Shown in pieces: positions 1-9,993 of a stretch of DNA of 64,000 bases. The stretch is taken from contig NZ_CAMFLC010000010.1 in assembly GCF_945957465.1 (NCBI RefSeq), positions 1 through 64,000 on the forward strand, in the 5' to 3' direction. Position numbers and translations under genes: made by a program. Positions within the stretch are counted from its first letter, which is position 1, and each line of letters starts with the position of its first letter. Below the pieces are notes generated by a model, which was given only the letters and a program-made list of their open reading frames with translations, made no database searches and was not told the DNA's origin. Source of the DNA: an uncultured Leifsonia sp. GTDB lineage: Bacteria; Actinomycetota; Actinomycetes; Actinomycetales; Microbacteriaceae.

Positions 1-470
1 CCCTCGCGCACGTGCTCCTCGTGGAGACGGCGCGCGAGCTGGAGGAGGTTGTTGGTCGCGTTCGGGTCGTTCGCGTCGGTCGCTCCGGCGACGAACCCGG
101 CAGCGGCTCCGCCCGCAGCGGCCGCGGGCGCCGCGGCAGCCTGCTGGCGCGCAGCCTCCGCCTCGCGCTGTGCGGCGGCGAGGCGCTGCTTGAGGTCCTC
201 GTTCTCCTGCTGGAGGCGCTGCGCTTCGCCGTTGTCGGCGGCCGGGGCCGCCGAGGCCGCGGGGGCGGCGCCGCCGCTGCGCTGCAGTTCTGCGATGCGC
301 GAGTCGGCCGCGACGAGGCGCTGCTTGAGCTCCTCGTTCTCCTGATTCAGCCGACGCAGTTCGACGACGACCTCGTCGAGGAAGTCGTCGACCTCGTCCT
401 GGTCGTAGCCCTCACGGAACTTCGTCGGTTGGAACCGCTTGTTGACTACATCTTCCGGAGTCAGCGCCAT
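1..470 (-). CDS. wag31: DivIVA/Wag31 polar growth protein, 3' end cut off
   Basis: Membrane-curvature-sensing coiled-coil scaffold that directs polar cell-wall growth in actinobacteria. The N-terminus MALTPEDVVNKRFQPTKFRE is the typical lipid-binding DivIVA start, followed by DEVDDFLDEV and heptad-rich segments (RRLNQENEELKQRL, then QRLQQENEDLKQRL). These are separated by Ala/Gly/Pro-rich linker, as in Wag31. The ATG at 470 is preceded by AAGGTGG, a good Shine-Dalgarno site. The C-terminal coiled coil lies beyond the window. It is the last gene of the dcw cluster, in the usual position after sepF and the yggT-family gene. The 181 bases up to the next gene contain no other gene and probably its own promoter. 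Confidence 0.93.
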   Translation of the reverse strand, partial: MALTPEDVVNKRFQPTKFREGYDQDEVDDFLDEVVVELRRLNQENEELKQRLVAADSRIAELQRSGGAAPAASAAPAADNGEAQRLQQENEDLKQRLAAAQREAEAARQQAAAAPAAAAGGAAAGFVAGATDANDPNATNNLLQLARRLHEEHVRE

Positions 471-651
471 GGCAAGCCACCTTAGATCATGAAAAAGACG
501 AACATTGAGTGCGTTCAGCCAACGCTAGCAAAGTGCACTGCGAGAGCGCACTCCGCCGCACCCGTGATGCATTGGCCCCGACCACACTACAACGGGTGCA
601 CGTCCGGTCCCGACACCGACGCTCGGCCGCGATCACGGCGAATCTTCGGGT

Positions 652-948
652 TCAGGTGAAACTCAGGGTCACGTACAAGCCGATGATCACGACGAGCATG
701 GTGAGGCTCCAGCCGAAGTCGATGGCCACCGGGCCCATCGAGAGCGGCGGGATGATCCGCCGGAAGAAGCGGATCGGCGGGTCGGTGACCACATACGTGG
801 ACTCGGCCAGCACCAGCCCGAAGCCGCGGGGCCGCCATTGCCGCGCGAACGTACGCACCAGGTCGAGGACGAATCGTGCCCAGAGCACGAAGAAGTAGAT
901 CAGGAGGACGTAGTAAAGGACGTTCGCGATGATCGAGACGACAAGCAC
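652..948 (-). CDS. YggT family integral membrane protein
   Basis: Small membrane protein with two hydrophobic segments, one near the N-terminus (IIANVLYYVLLIYFFVLWAR) and one at the C-terminus (LTMLVVIIGLYVTLSF). The conserved YggT stretch TDPPIRFFRRIIPPL lies between them. The family is always found between sepF and wag31 in actinobacteria and is thought to assist division or envelope assembly; the exact role is unknown. I chose the GTG at 948 because homologues begin just before the first membrane segment. A GTG at 987 in the same frame would add 13 residues. A GGAG lies only 2 bases before 948, so the start is uncertain. Confidence 0.85.
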   Translation of the reverse strand: MLVVSIIANVLYYVLLIYFFVLWARFVLDLVRTFARQWRPRGFGLVLAESTYVVTDPPIRFFRRIIPPLSMGPVAIDFGWSLTMLVVIIGLYVTLSFT

Positions 949-1023
949 GTCTCCAGTATGAACGACCGAGAATGCACGAAAGCGCACCGTCCGGACGGAC
1001 AGTGCGCTTTCGGGCGGAGGCGG

Positions 1024-1539
1024 TCAGGCCTGCGCGAAGAAGGAGGCGTCGACGTCGGCGTCCTGGCCGCCGTGCTCACCCGAGACCACGACGTGGGAGG
1101 GGGACAGCAGAAACACCTTGGGAGTCACCCGCTCGATCTTGCCGTACAGCCCCTGGGAGAGGCCGCTCGCGAAGTCGATCAGGCGGCGGGCGTCGCTCTC
1201 GCTCATCTGCGAGAGGTTGATGATCACCGGGATGCCTTCGCGGAAGGATTCGGCGATCGCCTGCGCATCGCGGTACTGACGGGGGTGGACTGTGAGGATC
1301 TCGTTCATTTCCTGTACCGAAACATTCCGTGCGGTGGACGATTTGCGCAGCGGCGTGACCGGAGCGCGTCCGGCCACGGGGGCGACCGGAGCGGGGTGCG
1401 GAACGGGCTGGACCGGCGCGGGCGAGGGAGCCTCGCGACGCGGCTGGTGCTGCGCCTGCTCCTGAGGCTGCTCGTCGAACTCGAGCTCCTCGTCGGCGAG
1501 GCCCAGGTAGACCATCGTCTTCTTCAGCGGGTTGGCCAT
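1024..1539 (-). CDS. sepF: SepF, FtsZ-anchoring cell division protein
   Basis: Cytoplasmic protein that tethers FtsZ polymers to the membrane; the main membrane anchor of FtsZ in actinobacteria, which lack FtsA. The 171-residue product has an N-terminal segment [14 protein letters not shown] (the membrane-binding helix region), an acidic then Pro/Ala-rich linker (about 20-65), and the SepF core (about 70-160). The core includes [20 protein letters not shown] and [15 protein letters not shown]. The start is well supported by GGAGGAAG 6 bases upstream of the ATG. It lies between yggS and the yggT-family gene, as in other actinobacteria. Confidence 0.95.
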   Translation of the reverse strand: MANPLKKTMVYLGLADEELEFDEQPQEQAQHQPRREAPSPAPVQPVPHPAPVAPVAGRAPVTPLRKSSTARNVSVQEMNEILTVHPRQYRDAQAIAESFREGIPVIINLSQMSESDARRLIDFASGLSQGLYGKIERVTPKVFLLSPSHVVVSGEHGGQDADVDASFFAQA

Positions 1540-1608
1540 GCGCTTCCTCCGTGTAGACCGGTGCGCCGACGCCTCGCACGCACGTTATGAACCTTCTCCC
1601 TTTCGAGA

Positions 1609-2310
1609 TTAACGAAGGGTCGGCCGATTCCCGGTAATGGCGGTGCCGATCCGAAGGTGTGTCGCGCCCGCGGCGATGGCCTCGCGGTAGTCCTGGGACA
1701 TCCCTGCCGAAATGGCGCTCGCCCCGGGGGCGATGCGCTGGACGCGCTCGCTCGCCCGGCGCACGCGCTCGAACGCGCGGGCGGGCTCCTCGTCGAGCGG
1801 CGCGACCGCCATGACGCCGAGCAGCCGCAGCCCCGGCGTCTCGAGGACCCGCTCGACCAGCGGCTCGAGGTCGCGGTCGGCGACCCCGCCCCGTGCCGGG
1901 TCGTCCGTGAGGTTGAGCTGCACGAAGGCGTCGATCTCCGCCTCGTCGGAGGCGAGCGCATCGACGAGCGAAGACCGATCGAGCGAGTGGATCACCCGCG
2001 CGTAGCGACGAACCTGCCGCGCCTTCTTGCTCTGCAGCTGGCCGACGAAGTGCCAGCGCAGGTTGAGGTCGGCGAGCTCCGCCGCCTTCTCCTGGGCTTC
2101 CTGGTGACGGTTCTCCCCCACATCCTCGACGCCGAGCGCGGCCAGCTCGCGCACGAGGGACGCGGGATGGAACTTCGTCACGACGATCGTCGTCAGCTCC
2201 TCCGGCGCGCGCCCGGCGGCCCTGGCGGCATCGGCGATGCCGCCACGGACCGCGGCCAGGCGCTCGGCGAGCGGGCTACTTGAGGAAGTCGGGGATGTCG
2301 AGGTCGTCAT
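1609..2310 (-). CDS. yggS: YggS/PROSC family PLP-binding protein
   Basis: Pyridoxal-phosphate homeostasis protein of the alanine-racemase-fold type. It carries [13 protein letters not shown], the PLP-lysine region, then [32 protein letters not shown] and [12 protein letters not shown], all family signatures. The 233-residue length is normal. The nearest upstream start in frame is the ATG at 2310, inside the 3' end of ftsZ (35-base overlap); the sequence between there and [10 protein letters not shown] ([10 protein letters not shown]) is not conserved. No strong Shine-Dalgarno site is visible, so translational coupling to ftsZ is likely. The yfiH/pgeF gene often found between ftsZ and yggS in other actinobacteria is absent. 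Confidence 0.9.
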   Translation of the reverse strand: MTTSTSPTSSSSPLAERLAAVRGGIADAARAAGRAPEELTTIVVTKFHPASLVRELAALGVEDVGENRHQEAQEKAAELADLNLRWHFVGQLQSKKARQVRRYARVIHSLDRSSLVDALASDEAEIDAFVQLNLTDDPARGGVADRDLEPLVERVLETPGLRLLGVMAVAPLDEEPARAFERVRRASERVQRIAPGASAISAGMSQDYREAIAAGATHLRIGTAITGNRPTLR

Positions 2311-3451
2311 TCTCGTCGTCGAACGCCGGGTCCTTCTGGGCCGTCTCGGTGACCGGGGTCTCACCGGTCGCGTGCCACTGCGTGGCGGGCGCGTCGACCT
2401 CGCCTGCCTCCACCGTCGCCGAGGAAGCCGCTGCCGCCTCGTCCGACCCGGTCTCGACGAACGTCGAGCGACGCGTGTCGGCCACCGCCTGCACCGACTT
2501 CGGCTCCCCGCCGTCGAAGCCCGCCGCGATGACCGTGACGCGCACCTCGTCGCCGAGGGTGTCGTCGATGACCGCACCGAAGATGATGTTGGCTTCCGGG
2601 TGCACGGCCTCCTGAACCAGACGGGCGGCGTCGTTGATCTCGAAGATGCCGAGGTTCGAGCCGCCCTGGATGGAGAGCAGCACCCCGTGGGCGCCGTCGA
2701 TGGAGGCCTCGAGCAGAGGCGAGGCCACCGCCAGCTCCGCGGCCTTGATGGCACGGTCGGCGCCGCGAGACGAGCCGATGCCCATGAGCGCGGAGCCGGC
2801 GCCCTGCATCACGGACTTGACGTCGGCGAAGTCGAGGTTGATCAGGCCGGGGGTCGTGATGAGGTCGGTGATGCCCTGCACACCGGCGAGGAGCACCTGG
2901 TCGGCGGTGGAGAACGCCTCCAGCATGCTGATGCCGCGGTCGCTGATCTCCAGCAGCCGGTCGTTCGGGACCACGATGAGGGTGTCGACCTCTTCTTTGA
3001 GGCGCTGGACGCCGGACTCGGCCTGCTGCTGGCGGCGCTTGCCCTCGAACGAGAACGGCTTGGTGACCACACCGATGGTCAGGGCGCCGATCGATTTGGC
3101 GATGCGTGCCACGACCGGCGCGCCGCCCGTGCCGGTGCCGCCGCCCTCCCCCGCGGTGACGAAGACCATGTCGGCGCCGGCGAGCGCTTCTTCGATCTCC
3201 TCGGCGTGGTCTTCCGCCGCGCGGCGGCCGACCTCGGGGTCTGCTCCCGCGCCGAGTCCGCGCGTGATCTCACGGCCCACGTCGAGCTTCACGTCGGCGT
3301 CGCTCATGAGCAGCGCCTGCGCGTCCGTGTTGATGGCGATGAACTCGACGCCGCGCAGGCCGAGCTCGATCATGCGGTTGACGGCGTTGACGCCGCCGCC
3401 GCCGATGCCGACGACCTTGATCACGGCGAGGTAGTTCTGGTTTGCTGTCAC
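2276..3451 (-). CDS. ftsZ: FtsZ, tubulin-like division GTPase
   Basis: Forms the cytokinetic ring; polymerises with GTP. The 391-residue protein has the nucleotide-binding [15 protein letters not shown] at the N-terminus, the tubulin signature GGGTGTG at residues 103-109, and the T7 synergy loop NLDFADV. An acidic variable linker leads to the C-terminal peptide DLDIPDFLK that binds SepF/FtsW. Start: GTG at 3451 with GGAGG upstream. The 142 bases before it (3452-3593) are notably AT-richer than the surroundings and contain no gene, which fits a dedicated ftsZ promoter; I could not define unique -35/-10 boxes. ftsZ overlaps yggS at its 3' end. Confidence 0.98.
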   Translation of the reverse strand: MTANQNYLAVIKVVGIGGGGVNAVNRMIELGLRGVEFIAINTDAQALLMSDADVKLDVGREITRGLGAGADPEVGRRAAEDHAEEIEEALAGADMVFVTAGEGGGTGTGGAPVVARIAKSIGALTIGVVTKPFSFEGKRRQQQAESGVQRLKEEVDTLIVVPNDRLLEISDRGISMLEAFSTADQVLLAGVQGITDLITTPGLINLDFADVKSVMQGAGSALMGIGSSRGADRAIKAAELAVASPLLEASIDGAHGVLLSIQGGSNLGIFEINDAARLVQEAVHPEANIIFGAVIDDTLGDEVRVTVIAAGFDGGEPKSVQAVADTRRSTFVETGSDEAAAASSATVEAGEVDAPATQWHATGETPVTETAQKDPAFDDENDDLDIPDFLK

Positions 3452-3593
3452 TTCCGGCCTCCACGGGAACCTTCAACCTCTAGTCGAGGCTTAAAGTTAT
3501 GCTGAGTATGCAATTCTCGATTCGACGGTAGAGGCGCATGGCTCCCAGCCGCCGCAGCTTCCAGGCGTGTCGGCAAAGTGGCCTCCAACCCGG

Positions 3594-4652
3594 TCATCCC
3601 GTCGTCACGCTGTGGGGCGACGAGACGTCGTAACGGTGTGCGTCCGGAGCGCCCTTGAGCAGAGCCGCGAGGTCGGCGGCCTTCAGCGCCGAGTCCTCCG
3701 CGCTCCCCCAGACGACCGTCGCCGTGCGGCCGCGCAGCGTGAACGACACGTCGTCCTTGGTCTTCGCCGAGATGGTGTCGATCTGTGCGCGCACGTCGGA
3801 GGGCAGCGACGCCAACACGGCGGCCGCCGCGGCGAACCCGGAGTCCGCGTTCGCGTCCGCCGCCGCACCGGTGGCCGAGATGAGCGGGAAGTCGGCCGGC
3901 CGCGCGGCGCTCGAGGAGATCGGCACCTTGGCCTCGTCGACCAGCACGAACGCCGAACCCTGCTGCACGACCCCGATCGGCTGGCGCTCGACGATGCGCA
4001 CCACCAGCGTGTCGGGCGGATGACTCTCGAGCGTGTAACTGCGGATCAGCGGGAAGCCCGCGAGGTCGCTGGAGATCTCGGCCTGATCGAGCAGGACGAG
4101 CGGCGTGCCCACCTGGTCTCCGAGCTTCTTCGCGATCGTGGCGGCATCGAGGCGGGAGGCTCCCACGACCTCCACGTGGCGCAGGGCGAGCAGCGGCGAG
4201 AGCCCGACCGCCACGACCCCGAGCACCAGGGCGACGACCACGCCGGCGGCACTCAGCCAGATCATCCTGCGGTGCCGCGAACGCTTCGTGAACCGGCGCA
4301 CCTCGCCGCGTTCGACGCGCTTGCGCTCGGCGCGGGCCGCTCGCAGCGCGCGCGAGATCTCGCGGTTGCTCGGCACACGGCCGACCGCCGGGTCGGCCGA
4401 CGCTCGCGGCCGCGTCCACGGCCTGCGTGTCGCGATGCGCTCCGGCGTGTCGACTCCACCGGGCGCCTCGGCCGTCGTCGTCCCCGACGCAGCGGGCCCC
4501 TGGCCTCCCACGATCGGGATGGGCTCGGTGACCGTTCCGACGGCTGCCGGGCGTTCTCCGACAGCACCGCGCTCGGGCGTTGCCGGCGCCGGTTCGTCCG
4601 GCGCACCGGCCCGAGGCGCGGCGGACCGGTCGAAACCCTGGGGACGCTTCAC
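3594..4652 (-). CDS. ftsQ: FtsQ, POTRA-domain division protein
   Basis: Bitopic membrane protein linking FtsL/DivIC and late divisome proteins. The 352-residue product has a long Pro/Ala-rich cytoplasmic tail (about 1-125) and one membrane segment (MIWLSAAGVVVALVLGVVAV, about 130-150). The POTRA domain follows (SPLLALRHVEVVGASRLDAATIA onward) and then the FtsQ domain (SYTLESHPPDTLVVRIVERQP). The cytoplasmic tail is longer than in E. coli but usual for actinobacteria. It begins six bases after the murC stop codon, so the two are one operon. Confidence 0.94.
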   Translation of the reverse strand: MKRPQGFDRSAAPRAGAPDEPAPATPERGAVGERPAAVGTVTEPIPIVGGQGPAASGTTTAEAPGGVDTPERIATRRPWTRPRASADPAVGRVPSNREISRALRAARAERKRVERGEVRRFTKRSRHRRMIWLSAAGVVVALVLGVVAVGLSPLLALRHVEVVGASRLDAATIAKKLGDQVGTPLVLLDQAEISSDLAGFPLIRSYTLESHPPDTLVVRIVERQPIGVVQQGSAFVLVDEAKVPISSSAARPADFPLISATGAAADANADSGFAAAAAVLASLPSDVRAQIDTISAKTKDDVSFTLRGRTATVVWGSAEDSALKAADLAALLKGAPDAHRYDVSSPHSVTTG

Positions 4653-4658
4653 CTGCCG

Positions 4659-6071
4659 TTACTCCCGAACGCGGCGGAGCGACTCGAGCAGCTGTGGCAC
4701 GATGCGGTACACATCGCCGCAGCCGAGCGTGATGACGAAATCTCCTTCGCGAGCGATCGTCGCCGTGTGGTCCGCGGCCGCCTGCCAGTCGGCGATGAAG
4801 GCGACGTGCTCGGGATGCTCGAAGCGGTCGGCGACGAGGGCGCCGGTCACTCCGGGCTCCGGGTCCTCGCGCGCGCCGTACACATCCAGCACGACGGTCT
4901 CGTCGGCGTAGGTCTCGAGCGTCTCGGCGAACTCCCGCGCGAAGAGCCGGGTGCGGCTGTAGAGGTGCGGCTGGTGCACGGCGATGATGCGGCCCTCGCC
5001 CACGACCGTCCGCGCGGCGGCAAGGGCCGCGGCGACCTCGGTCGGGTGGTGCGCATAGTCGTCGTAGACGCTCACGCCGCCCACGGTGCCGTGCAGCTCG
5101 AACCGGCGCTCGGTGCCCCCGAACTCCGCGATGGCCGACAGGGTCGCCTCGGGGTCGAAGCCCAGACCGGTGAGGACCGCGAACGCGCCGGCCGCGTTGA
5201 TGGCGTTGTGGCGGCCGGGCACGCGCAGCCGGGCGGTGTACTCCCGGCCGCGGAAGCTGAGGGCGAACGCGACGGGGCCGTCCGTGACGATCGAGTGGAC
5301 GCGCACGTCCGCGCCGTCGGCCTCGCCGAACGTGACGACGCGCTTGTCGGGTGCGACCTCCTGCAGCCGGCGGTGGACGTGTGTCGCGCCGGCGTCGTCC
5401 GACGACACGACGACGAACTCGTCCGCCTCTCGGGCGAATGTCACGAAAGCGTCTTCGAACGCCTCCAGCGAGCCGTAGTGATCGAGGTGGTCCGGGTCGA
5501 CGTTGGTGATCAGGGCGACGGCCGTGTCGTAGAGCAGGAAGGAGCCGTCGGATTCGTCGGCCTCCACGACGAACAGCTCGCCGCTGCCCGCCTGCGAGCT
5601 CTTGCCCAGGGAGGCGATGACGCCGCCGTTGACGAAGCTCGGGTCTTCGCCGAGACCGAGCAGACCGGTGATGATCATGCCCGTCGACGTGGTCTTGCCG
5701 TGGGCGCCGGCGACCGCGACGAGCCGCTTGCGGTTGATCAGCCACGCGAGAGCCTGCGACCGGTGCAGCACCGGGATGCCCTTCTCGAGCGCCAGCCGAT
5801 ACTCCGGGTTGTCCTGCCAGAGCGCACCGGTCACCACCAAGGTGTCGGCGTCGCCCACGTTCGCGGCGTCGTGGCCGATCGCGATCGTGGCGCCCAGGGC
5901 GCGCAGCGCATCGACGTTCGCCGAATGCCGGACGTCCGATCCGGTCACCCGGTGGCCCGACTCGAGGAACAGCCGCGCGATGCCGCTCATGCCCGACCCG
6001 CCGATCCCCACGAAATGCAGGCTGCCCAGGTCGTCGGGAATGGTGGCGTCGAGGTCGGGTTTGATCGTCAC
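4659..6071 (-). CDS. murC: UDP-N-acetylmuramate--L-alanine ligase MurC
   Basis: Adds L-Ala to UDP-MurNAc, the first amino acid of the peptidoglycan stem peptide. Visible motifs: [19 protein letters not shown] (Rossmann-like N-domain), [13 protein letters not shown] (ATP P-loop), [23 protein letters not shown] and [14 protein letters not shown]. The GTG at 6071 gives 470 residues, the usual length. The frame stays open up to 6170, but that stretch runs into the murG 3' end and is not conserved. No clear Shine-Dalgarno site precedes the GTG. ftsQ follows after six bases. Confidence 0.95.
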   Translation of the reverse strand: MTIKPDLDATIPDDLGSLHFVGIGGSGMSGIARLFLESGHRVTGSDVRHSANVDALRALGATIAIGHDAANVGDADTLVVTGALWQDNPEYRLALEKGIPVLHRSQALAWLINRKRLVAVAGAHGKTTSTGMIITGLLGLGEDPSFVNGGVIASLGKSSQAGSGELFVVEADESDGSFLLYDTAVALITNVDPDHLDHYGSLEAFEDAFVTFAREADEFVVVSSDDAGATHVHRRLQEVAPDKRVVTFGEADGADVRVHSIVTDGPVAFALSFRGREYTARLRVPGRHNAINAAGAFAVLTGLGFDPEATLSAIAEFGGTERRFELHGTVGGVSVYDDYAHHPTEVAAALAAARTVVGEGRIIAVHQPHLYSRTRLFAREFAETLETYADETVVLDVYGAREDPEPGVTGALVADRFEHPEHVAFIADWQAAADHTATIAREGDFVITLGCGDVYRIVPQLLESLRRVRE

Positions 6072-6140
6072 AGGTGCTGCTTTCGGTCCGCGATTCGGGT
6101 TGAACAGAGTACAGGCTACGCGGCCAACCTCGGTATTCGG

Positions 6141-6180
6141 CCCAGGGCACTCCGGATCAGCCCAGGGCACTCCGGATCAG
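6141..6180. repeat. 20-base perfect tandem duplication across the murG stop codon
   Basis: The unit cccagggcactccggatcag occurs twice, at 6141-6160 and 6161-6180, with no mismatch. On the minus strand the murG frame ends IRSALG and then hits TGA at 6159-6157, which lies at the end of the first copy read on the plus strand. The second copy therefore encodes the C-terminus and the first repeats it as untranslated DNA before murC. A recent slippage duplication is the simplest explanation. Confidence 0.95.
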
Positions 6181-7227
6181 CGCGACCATCCGGTCCGAGC
6201 CGTCGCGGACGCCGGTGCTCGCTGCGCGGCGCCCCATCTCCTCGACCGCGGGACGCTCGGCCAGCAGCGGAAGCAGGCGGGCGTCGACCCACGACGGGAG
6301 GAACACGGCGTCGTCGACCAGGATGCCGCCTCCCGCCTCGACCACGCCCGCCGCGTTGAAGCGCTGCTCGCCGTTTCCGATCGGGAACGGCACGTACACC
6401 GCGGGGATGCCGAGAGCGGCGAACTCGCACACGGTCGCGGCGCCCGCCCGGGCGACCGCGAAGTCGGTGAGGGCGAAGGCGAGGTCCATGCGGTCGCAGT
6501 AGTCCAGGAGCCGATAGTGCTCGATGCCGGGGTCGGTCAGCTCCCCTCGACCGCCCTGGATGTGCAGCACCTGCCAGCCGGCCGCGGTCACCTCCTCCGC
6601 GCGATCGGCGATCGTCTGATTGAGGCGCCGGGCGCCGAGCGATCCACCCGTGACGAGGAGCGTGGGCCGGTCTGCCGCGAAGCCGAACTCCGCGAGGGCC
6701 TCCGGGCGCGCGGCGGCGCGATCGAGCTCCTCGATCTCCGGGCGCAACGGCATCCCCACGAAGCGCGCGTGCGGAAGCCGGGTCCCCTCGAACGCCACCC
6801 CGACCCACGGCGTCGAGCGCGCACCGAGGCGGTTCGCGAGTCCCGGCCGCGCGTTCGCCTCGTGCAGGGCGTACGGCACCTTCGCGCTCCGCGCCGCCGA
6901 GTACGCGGGTGCCGCGGCGTATCCGCCGAAACCGACGACGATGTCGATGCCGCGGTCGCGGATGAGGTGCGTCACCGAGCGCACCGCGTGCCGGTACTGG
7001 CCGGGGAAGCGCAGGGCGGCGCCGTTCGGGCGGCGCGGGAACGGCAGCTTCGCGATCGTCGCGAGCTCGTAGCCGCGCGCCGGCACCAATCGGGCCTCCA
7101 GGCCCTCCTTCGTGCCCAGCACGACGACCTCCGCCCCGGGGTCGTCGCGGCGCAACCGGTCGGCGACCGCGAGCAGCGGGTTGACGTGGCCGGCGGTCCC
7201 CCCGCCGGCCAGCAGATAGCGGCTCAC
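6157..7227 (-). CDS. murG: MurG, lipid II-forming GlcNAc transferase
   Basis: Peripheral membrane glycosyltransferase that converts lipid I to lipid II with UDP-GlcNAc. It begins [20 protein letters not shown] with the family's GGGTAGH loop, has [28 protein letters not shown], and the donor-binding [22 protein letters not shown]. The GTG at 7227 overlaps the ftsW stop as GTGA, giving 356 residues, the normal size. The 3' end lies in a 20-base tandem duplication, so the last residues and stop sit at the repeat border. Confidence 0.96.
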   Translation of the reverse strand: MSRYLLAGGGTAGHVNPLLAVADRLRRDDPGAEVVVLGTKEGLEARLVPARGYELATIAKLPFPRRPNGAALRFPGQYRHAVRSVTHLIRDRGIDIVVGFGGYAAAPAYSAARSAKVPYALHEANARPGLANRLGARSTPWVGVAFEGTRLPHARFVGMPLRPEIEELDRAAARPEALAEFGFAADRPTLLVTGGSLGARRLNQTIADRAEEVTAAGWQVLHIQGGRGELTDPGIEHYRLLDYCDRMDLAFALTDFAVARAGAATVCEFAALGIPAVYVPFPIGNGEQRFNAAGVVEAGGGILVDDAVFLPSWVDARLLPLLAERPAVEEMGRRAASTGVRDGSDRMVALIRSALG

Positions 7228-8474
7228 GCCGTGGCGCCCGTGCCGGCAGCGGAACCTTTGACACGACGGGCGTCTCGGGCGTTCTGGCGGGCGAATGACA
7301 ACACGATGCCGATTGCGATCATGGAACTGATCATCGCAGTACCTCCCGCAGAGATCAGTGGGAGCGGAACTCCGAGCACCGGGATGACGCCCAGCACGAC
7401 GGAGATGTTGACGAACGCCTGGAAGATCAGCCACACCATGATCGCGGCCGTCGTGACCCGCGGGAACGTGTCGGTGGACGAGTGGATGATCCGCAGGAAG
7501 ACGATCGCGAGCAGGACGAACAGCAGGAGGACCACGATCGCGCCGATCAGGCCGAGCTCCTCCCCGATGATCGCGAAGATGAAGTCGGTGTCGGCGGCGG
7601 GCAGCCACGACCACTTCGAGTGGGAGTTTCCGAGCCCCACCCCGAAGACGCCTCCGGAGGCCAGCGCGTAGAAGCCGTTGTCGATCTGCCAGTTGACATC
7701 GGGGTTGGCGGCGCTGGTGCCGCCGAACAGCGCGGCGATGCGTCCCATTCTGCTCGCGCTCGACATGGCCACGAACACGGCGACCACCGCAACTCCGGCC
7801 AGCCCGGCGACGAGGTAGCGCAGCCGGACGCCCGCGAAGAACAGTCCGCCGAGCACGAACGCCGCCATCACGACGGTCGTGCCGAGGTCGCCGCCGAGCA
7901 CCACCAGGCCGATGGCGCCGCCCGCGATCGGCAGGACCGGCAGGGCGACGTGACGCCAATCGTCGAGCAGGTCCTGCTTGCGGGCCAGCACGACCCCGAG
8001 CCAGACCACGAGCGCCAGCTTGATGGCCTCCGACGGCTGACCGACGAAGCCGCCGATCCGGATCCAGTTGCGGTTGCCGCCGATCTCCACGCCGAGCGGT
8101 GTCAGCAGCACCAGCAGCTGCAGGAAGCACGCCGCCCCGAGGATGAACCAGATCGATCGCTTCCAGAACCGCAGCGGGATGCGCGAGACCAGGAACATCA
8201 GCGGGAGGCCGACCAGCGTGTACGCGCCCTGCGACCAGAACCGGGAGAAGAAGTTGTCGGTGTCGTTGTGCGACTCGACGGACGACGAGGAGAGCACCAT
8301 CACGAGCCCGAACACCACCATGAACAGGGTGATGCCGAGCAGGAGATAGTAGTCGGCCGACTCGCTGTTCATGGCGCGGCCCAGCGATATCCGCGCCGCA
8401 AGGGGGCCGCGGAGCTCGCGCTCGGAGTCGGACCCGTCAGGCGCCGGACGGAGTCGAGGCGGAGTCGTCGTCAT
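7224..8474 (-). CDS. ftsW: FtsW, SEDS-family peptidoglycan glycosyltransferase
   Basis: Polytopic membrane enzyme that polymerises lipid II at the septum together with FtsI. The 416-residue sequence has about ten hydrophobic helices and SEDS signatures: FWSQGAYTLVGLPLMFLVSR, QPSEAIKLALVVW, DLGTTVVMAAF, and the late loop PLPLISAGGTAMISSMIAIG. I chose the ATG at 8474 because GGAGGTGAG lies 5 bases upstream; an upstream ATG at 8534 would run further into murD. The start overlaps murD by 38 bases and the stop overlaps murG by 4. Confidence 0.95.
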   Translation of the reverse strand: MTTTPPRLRPAPDGSDSERELRGPLAARISLGRAMNSESADYYLLLGITLFMVVFGLVMVLSSSSVESHNDTDNFFSRFWSQGAYTLVGLPLMFLVSRIPLRFWKRSIWFILGAACFLQLLVLLTPLGVEIGGNRNWIRIGGFVGQPSEAIKLALVVWLGVVLARKQDLLDDWRHVALPVLPIAGGAIGLVVLGGDLGTTVVMAAFVLGGLFFAGVRLRYLVAGLAGVAVVAVFVAMSSASRMGRIAALFGGTSAANPDVNWQIDNGFYALASGGVFGVGLGNSHSKWSWLPAADTDFIFAIIGEELGLIGAIVVLLLFVLLAIVFLRIIHSSTDTFPRVTTAAIMVWLIFQAFVNISVVLGVIPVLGVPLPLISAGGTAMISSMIAIGIVLSFARQNARDARRVKGSAAGTGATA

Positions 8475-9993
8475 CCGCCTCACCTCCAAAAAACTCGTTG
8501 ACGGCCGCCTGGAAGAGGCGCCCGCGTTCTGCATAGTCGGCGAACTGGTCCATCGACGCCGCCGCCGGTGCGAGCAGCACGGTGTCGCCCTCGCGGGCGA
8601 GACCGCCGGCCAGCCGCACCGCCGTCGGCATGACCCCTTCAGTCTCGTCGGCGTCCACCTCCAGCACCGGGAGCCCGGGGGCGTGTCGCTCGAATGCCGC
8701 GAGCAGCTCGGCCCGGTCGACCCCGATCAGCACGGCACCGCGCAGCCGCCCGGCGTGGGCGGCGACGAGCTGTCCGACGTCGACGCCCTTGAGGAGGCCG
8801 CCGACGACCCACACGACGGACGTGTACGCACGCAACGAGGCGTCCGCCGCGTGCGGGTTGGTCGCCTTGGAGTCGTCGACCCAGCTGACGCCCGCCTCCA
8901 CCCGCACCAGCTCGATCCGGTGGGCATCGAGTCGGAATGCGGTGAGCACGTCCCGGATGACCTGCGGCTCCACGCCGTACGACCGGGCGAGCGCGCTGGC
9001 GGCGAGGATGTTCGCGACGACGTGCGGCGCGGCGAGGCCCGCCTCCGCCAGCTCGTCGAGCGTGGTCAGCTCGATGGCGCTGTTGCGCCGGTCTTCGAGG
9101 AAGGCGCGGTCGCACAGGATGCCGTCGACGATGCCGAAATCGCTCGGCCCGGGCACGTCGAGACCGAACCCGATCGCGCGGGCCCCCTCGACCACGTCGG
9201 CTTCCTCGACCATGCGCAGCGTGGTGCTGTCTGCGCGGTTGTACACGCATGCGACCTGGGTGTTCTCGTAGACCTTGGCCTTGGCCGCGATGTAGGCCTC
9301 GAGCGAGCCGTGCCAGTCGAGGTGGTCGTCCGCGATGTTGAGGCACGCAGCGGAGTACGGCGAGAGCTCGCCTCCGCGATTGCGGTTCACCCAGTGCAGC
9401 TGGTAGCTCGAGAGCTCGACGACCAGGACGTCGAAGCCCTGAGGATCGCGGATGGCGTCGAGCACGGGCACGCCGATGTTGCCGCACGGGGCGACGCGCG
9501 AGCCGCCGGCGAGCAGCATCGTGGCCGTCAGCTGCACGGTGGTGGTCTTGCCGTTCGTGCCGGTCACGCAGATCCAGTCGGCCGGGCTGCCGTCGGGGCC
9601 GGTGACCTTGTCGCGCAGGCGCCACGCGAGCTCGATATCGCCCCAGACCGTGACACCCTGCGATGCCGCCCAGAGGAGCAGCGGGTGGTCCCAGTGGAAG
9701 CCCGGGGAGACCACGACGAGCTCCGGCTCGAACTCGACCAGCCTCTCGGGCGGAGCGCTCAGGTCGGCCTGCTCGAGCAGTTCCGCGCCGATGACCTCCA
9801 AGAGCATGGCGCGCTCCTGGTCCGCTCGCGCGGCGACGACGAGCACGTCGGCACCGAGCTCGGCCAGTGTGTCCGCGACCGAGAAGCCGGTCACGCCGAG
9901 GCCGAACACGGCGACGCGCAGGCCTCGCCAGTCGTGGTGCCAGCTGGTGAGAGCCGCCAGGCGCTCGTCGGACGACGTCACGTCGCCAGCCAT
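8437..9993 (-). CDS. murD: UDP-MurNAc-L-Ala--D-Glu ligase MurD
   Basis: Adds D-Glu to UDP-MurNAc-L-Ala in the cytoplasm. Motifs: [49 protein letters not shown] (P-loop), [21 protein letters not shown] and [18 protein letters not shown]. Two starts compete: ATG 9993 (518 residues, used here, 16-base overlap with mraY) and GTG 9981, which would overlap the mraY stop as GTGA in the style of its neighbours. Neither has a good Shine-Dalgarno site. The C-terminus overlaps the ftsW start. Confidence 0.95.
   Translation of the reverse strand: MAGDVTSSDERLAALTSWHHDWRGLRVAVFGLGVTGFSVADTLAELGADVLVVAARADQERAMLLEVIGAELLEQADLSAPPERLVEFEPELVVVSPGFHWDHPLLLWAASQGVTVWGDIELAWRLRDKVTGPDGSPADWICVTGTNGKTTTVQLTATMLLAGGSRVAPCGNIGVPVLDAIRDPQGFDVLVVELSSYQLHWVNRNRGGELSPYSAACLNIADDHLDWHGSLEAYIAAKAKVYENTQVACVYNRADSTTLRMVEEADVVEGARAIGFGLDVPGPSDFGIVDGILCDRAFLEDRRNSAIELTTLDELAEAGLAAPHVVANILAASALARSYGVEPQVIRDVLTAFRLDAHRIELVRVEAGVSWVDDSKATNPHAADASLRAYTSVVWVVGGLLKGVDVGQLVAAHAGRLRGAVLIGVDRAELLAAFERHAPGLPVLEVDADETEGVMPTAVRLAGGLAREGDTVLLAPAAASMDQFADYAERGRLFQAAVNEFFGGEADDDDSASTPSGA

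Noticed and set aside
3452-3593. Defined -35/-10 pair for ftsZ in the AT-richer leader
   Set aside because: Several weak boxes exist (TAACTT, TAGAGG) but none has a convincing spacing, so I report only a likely promoter region in the ftsZ entry.
3567-6359. Long plus-strand open frame opposite ftsQ-murC-murG
   Set aside because: Arg/Val/Asp-rich composition and no motif; antisense of strongly conserved genes.
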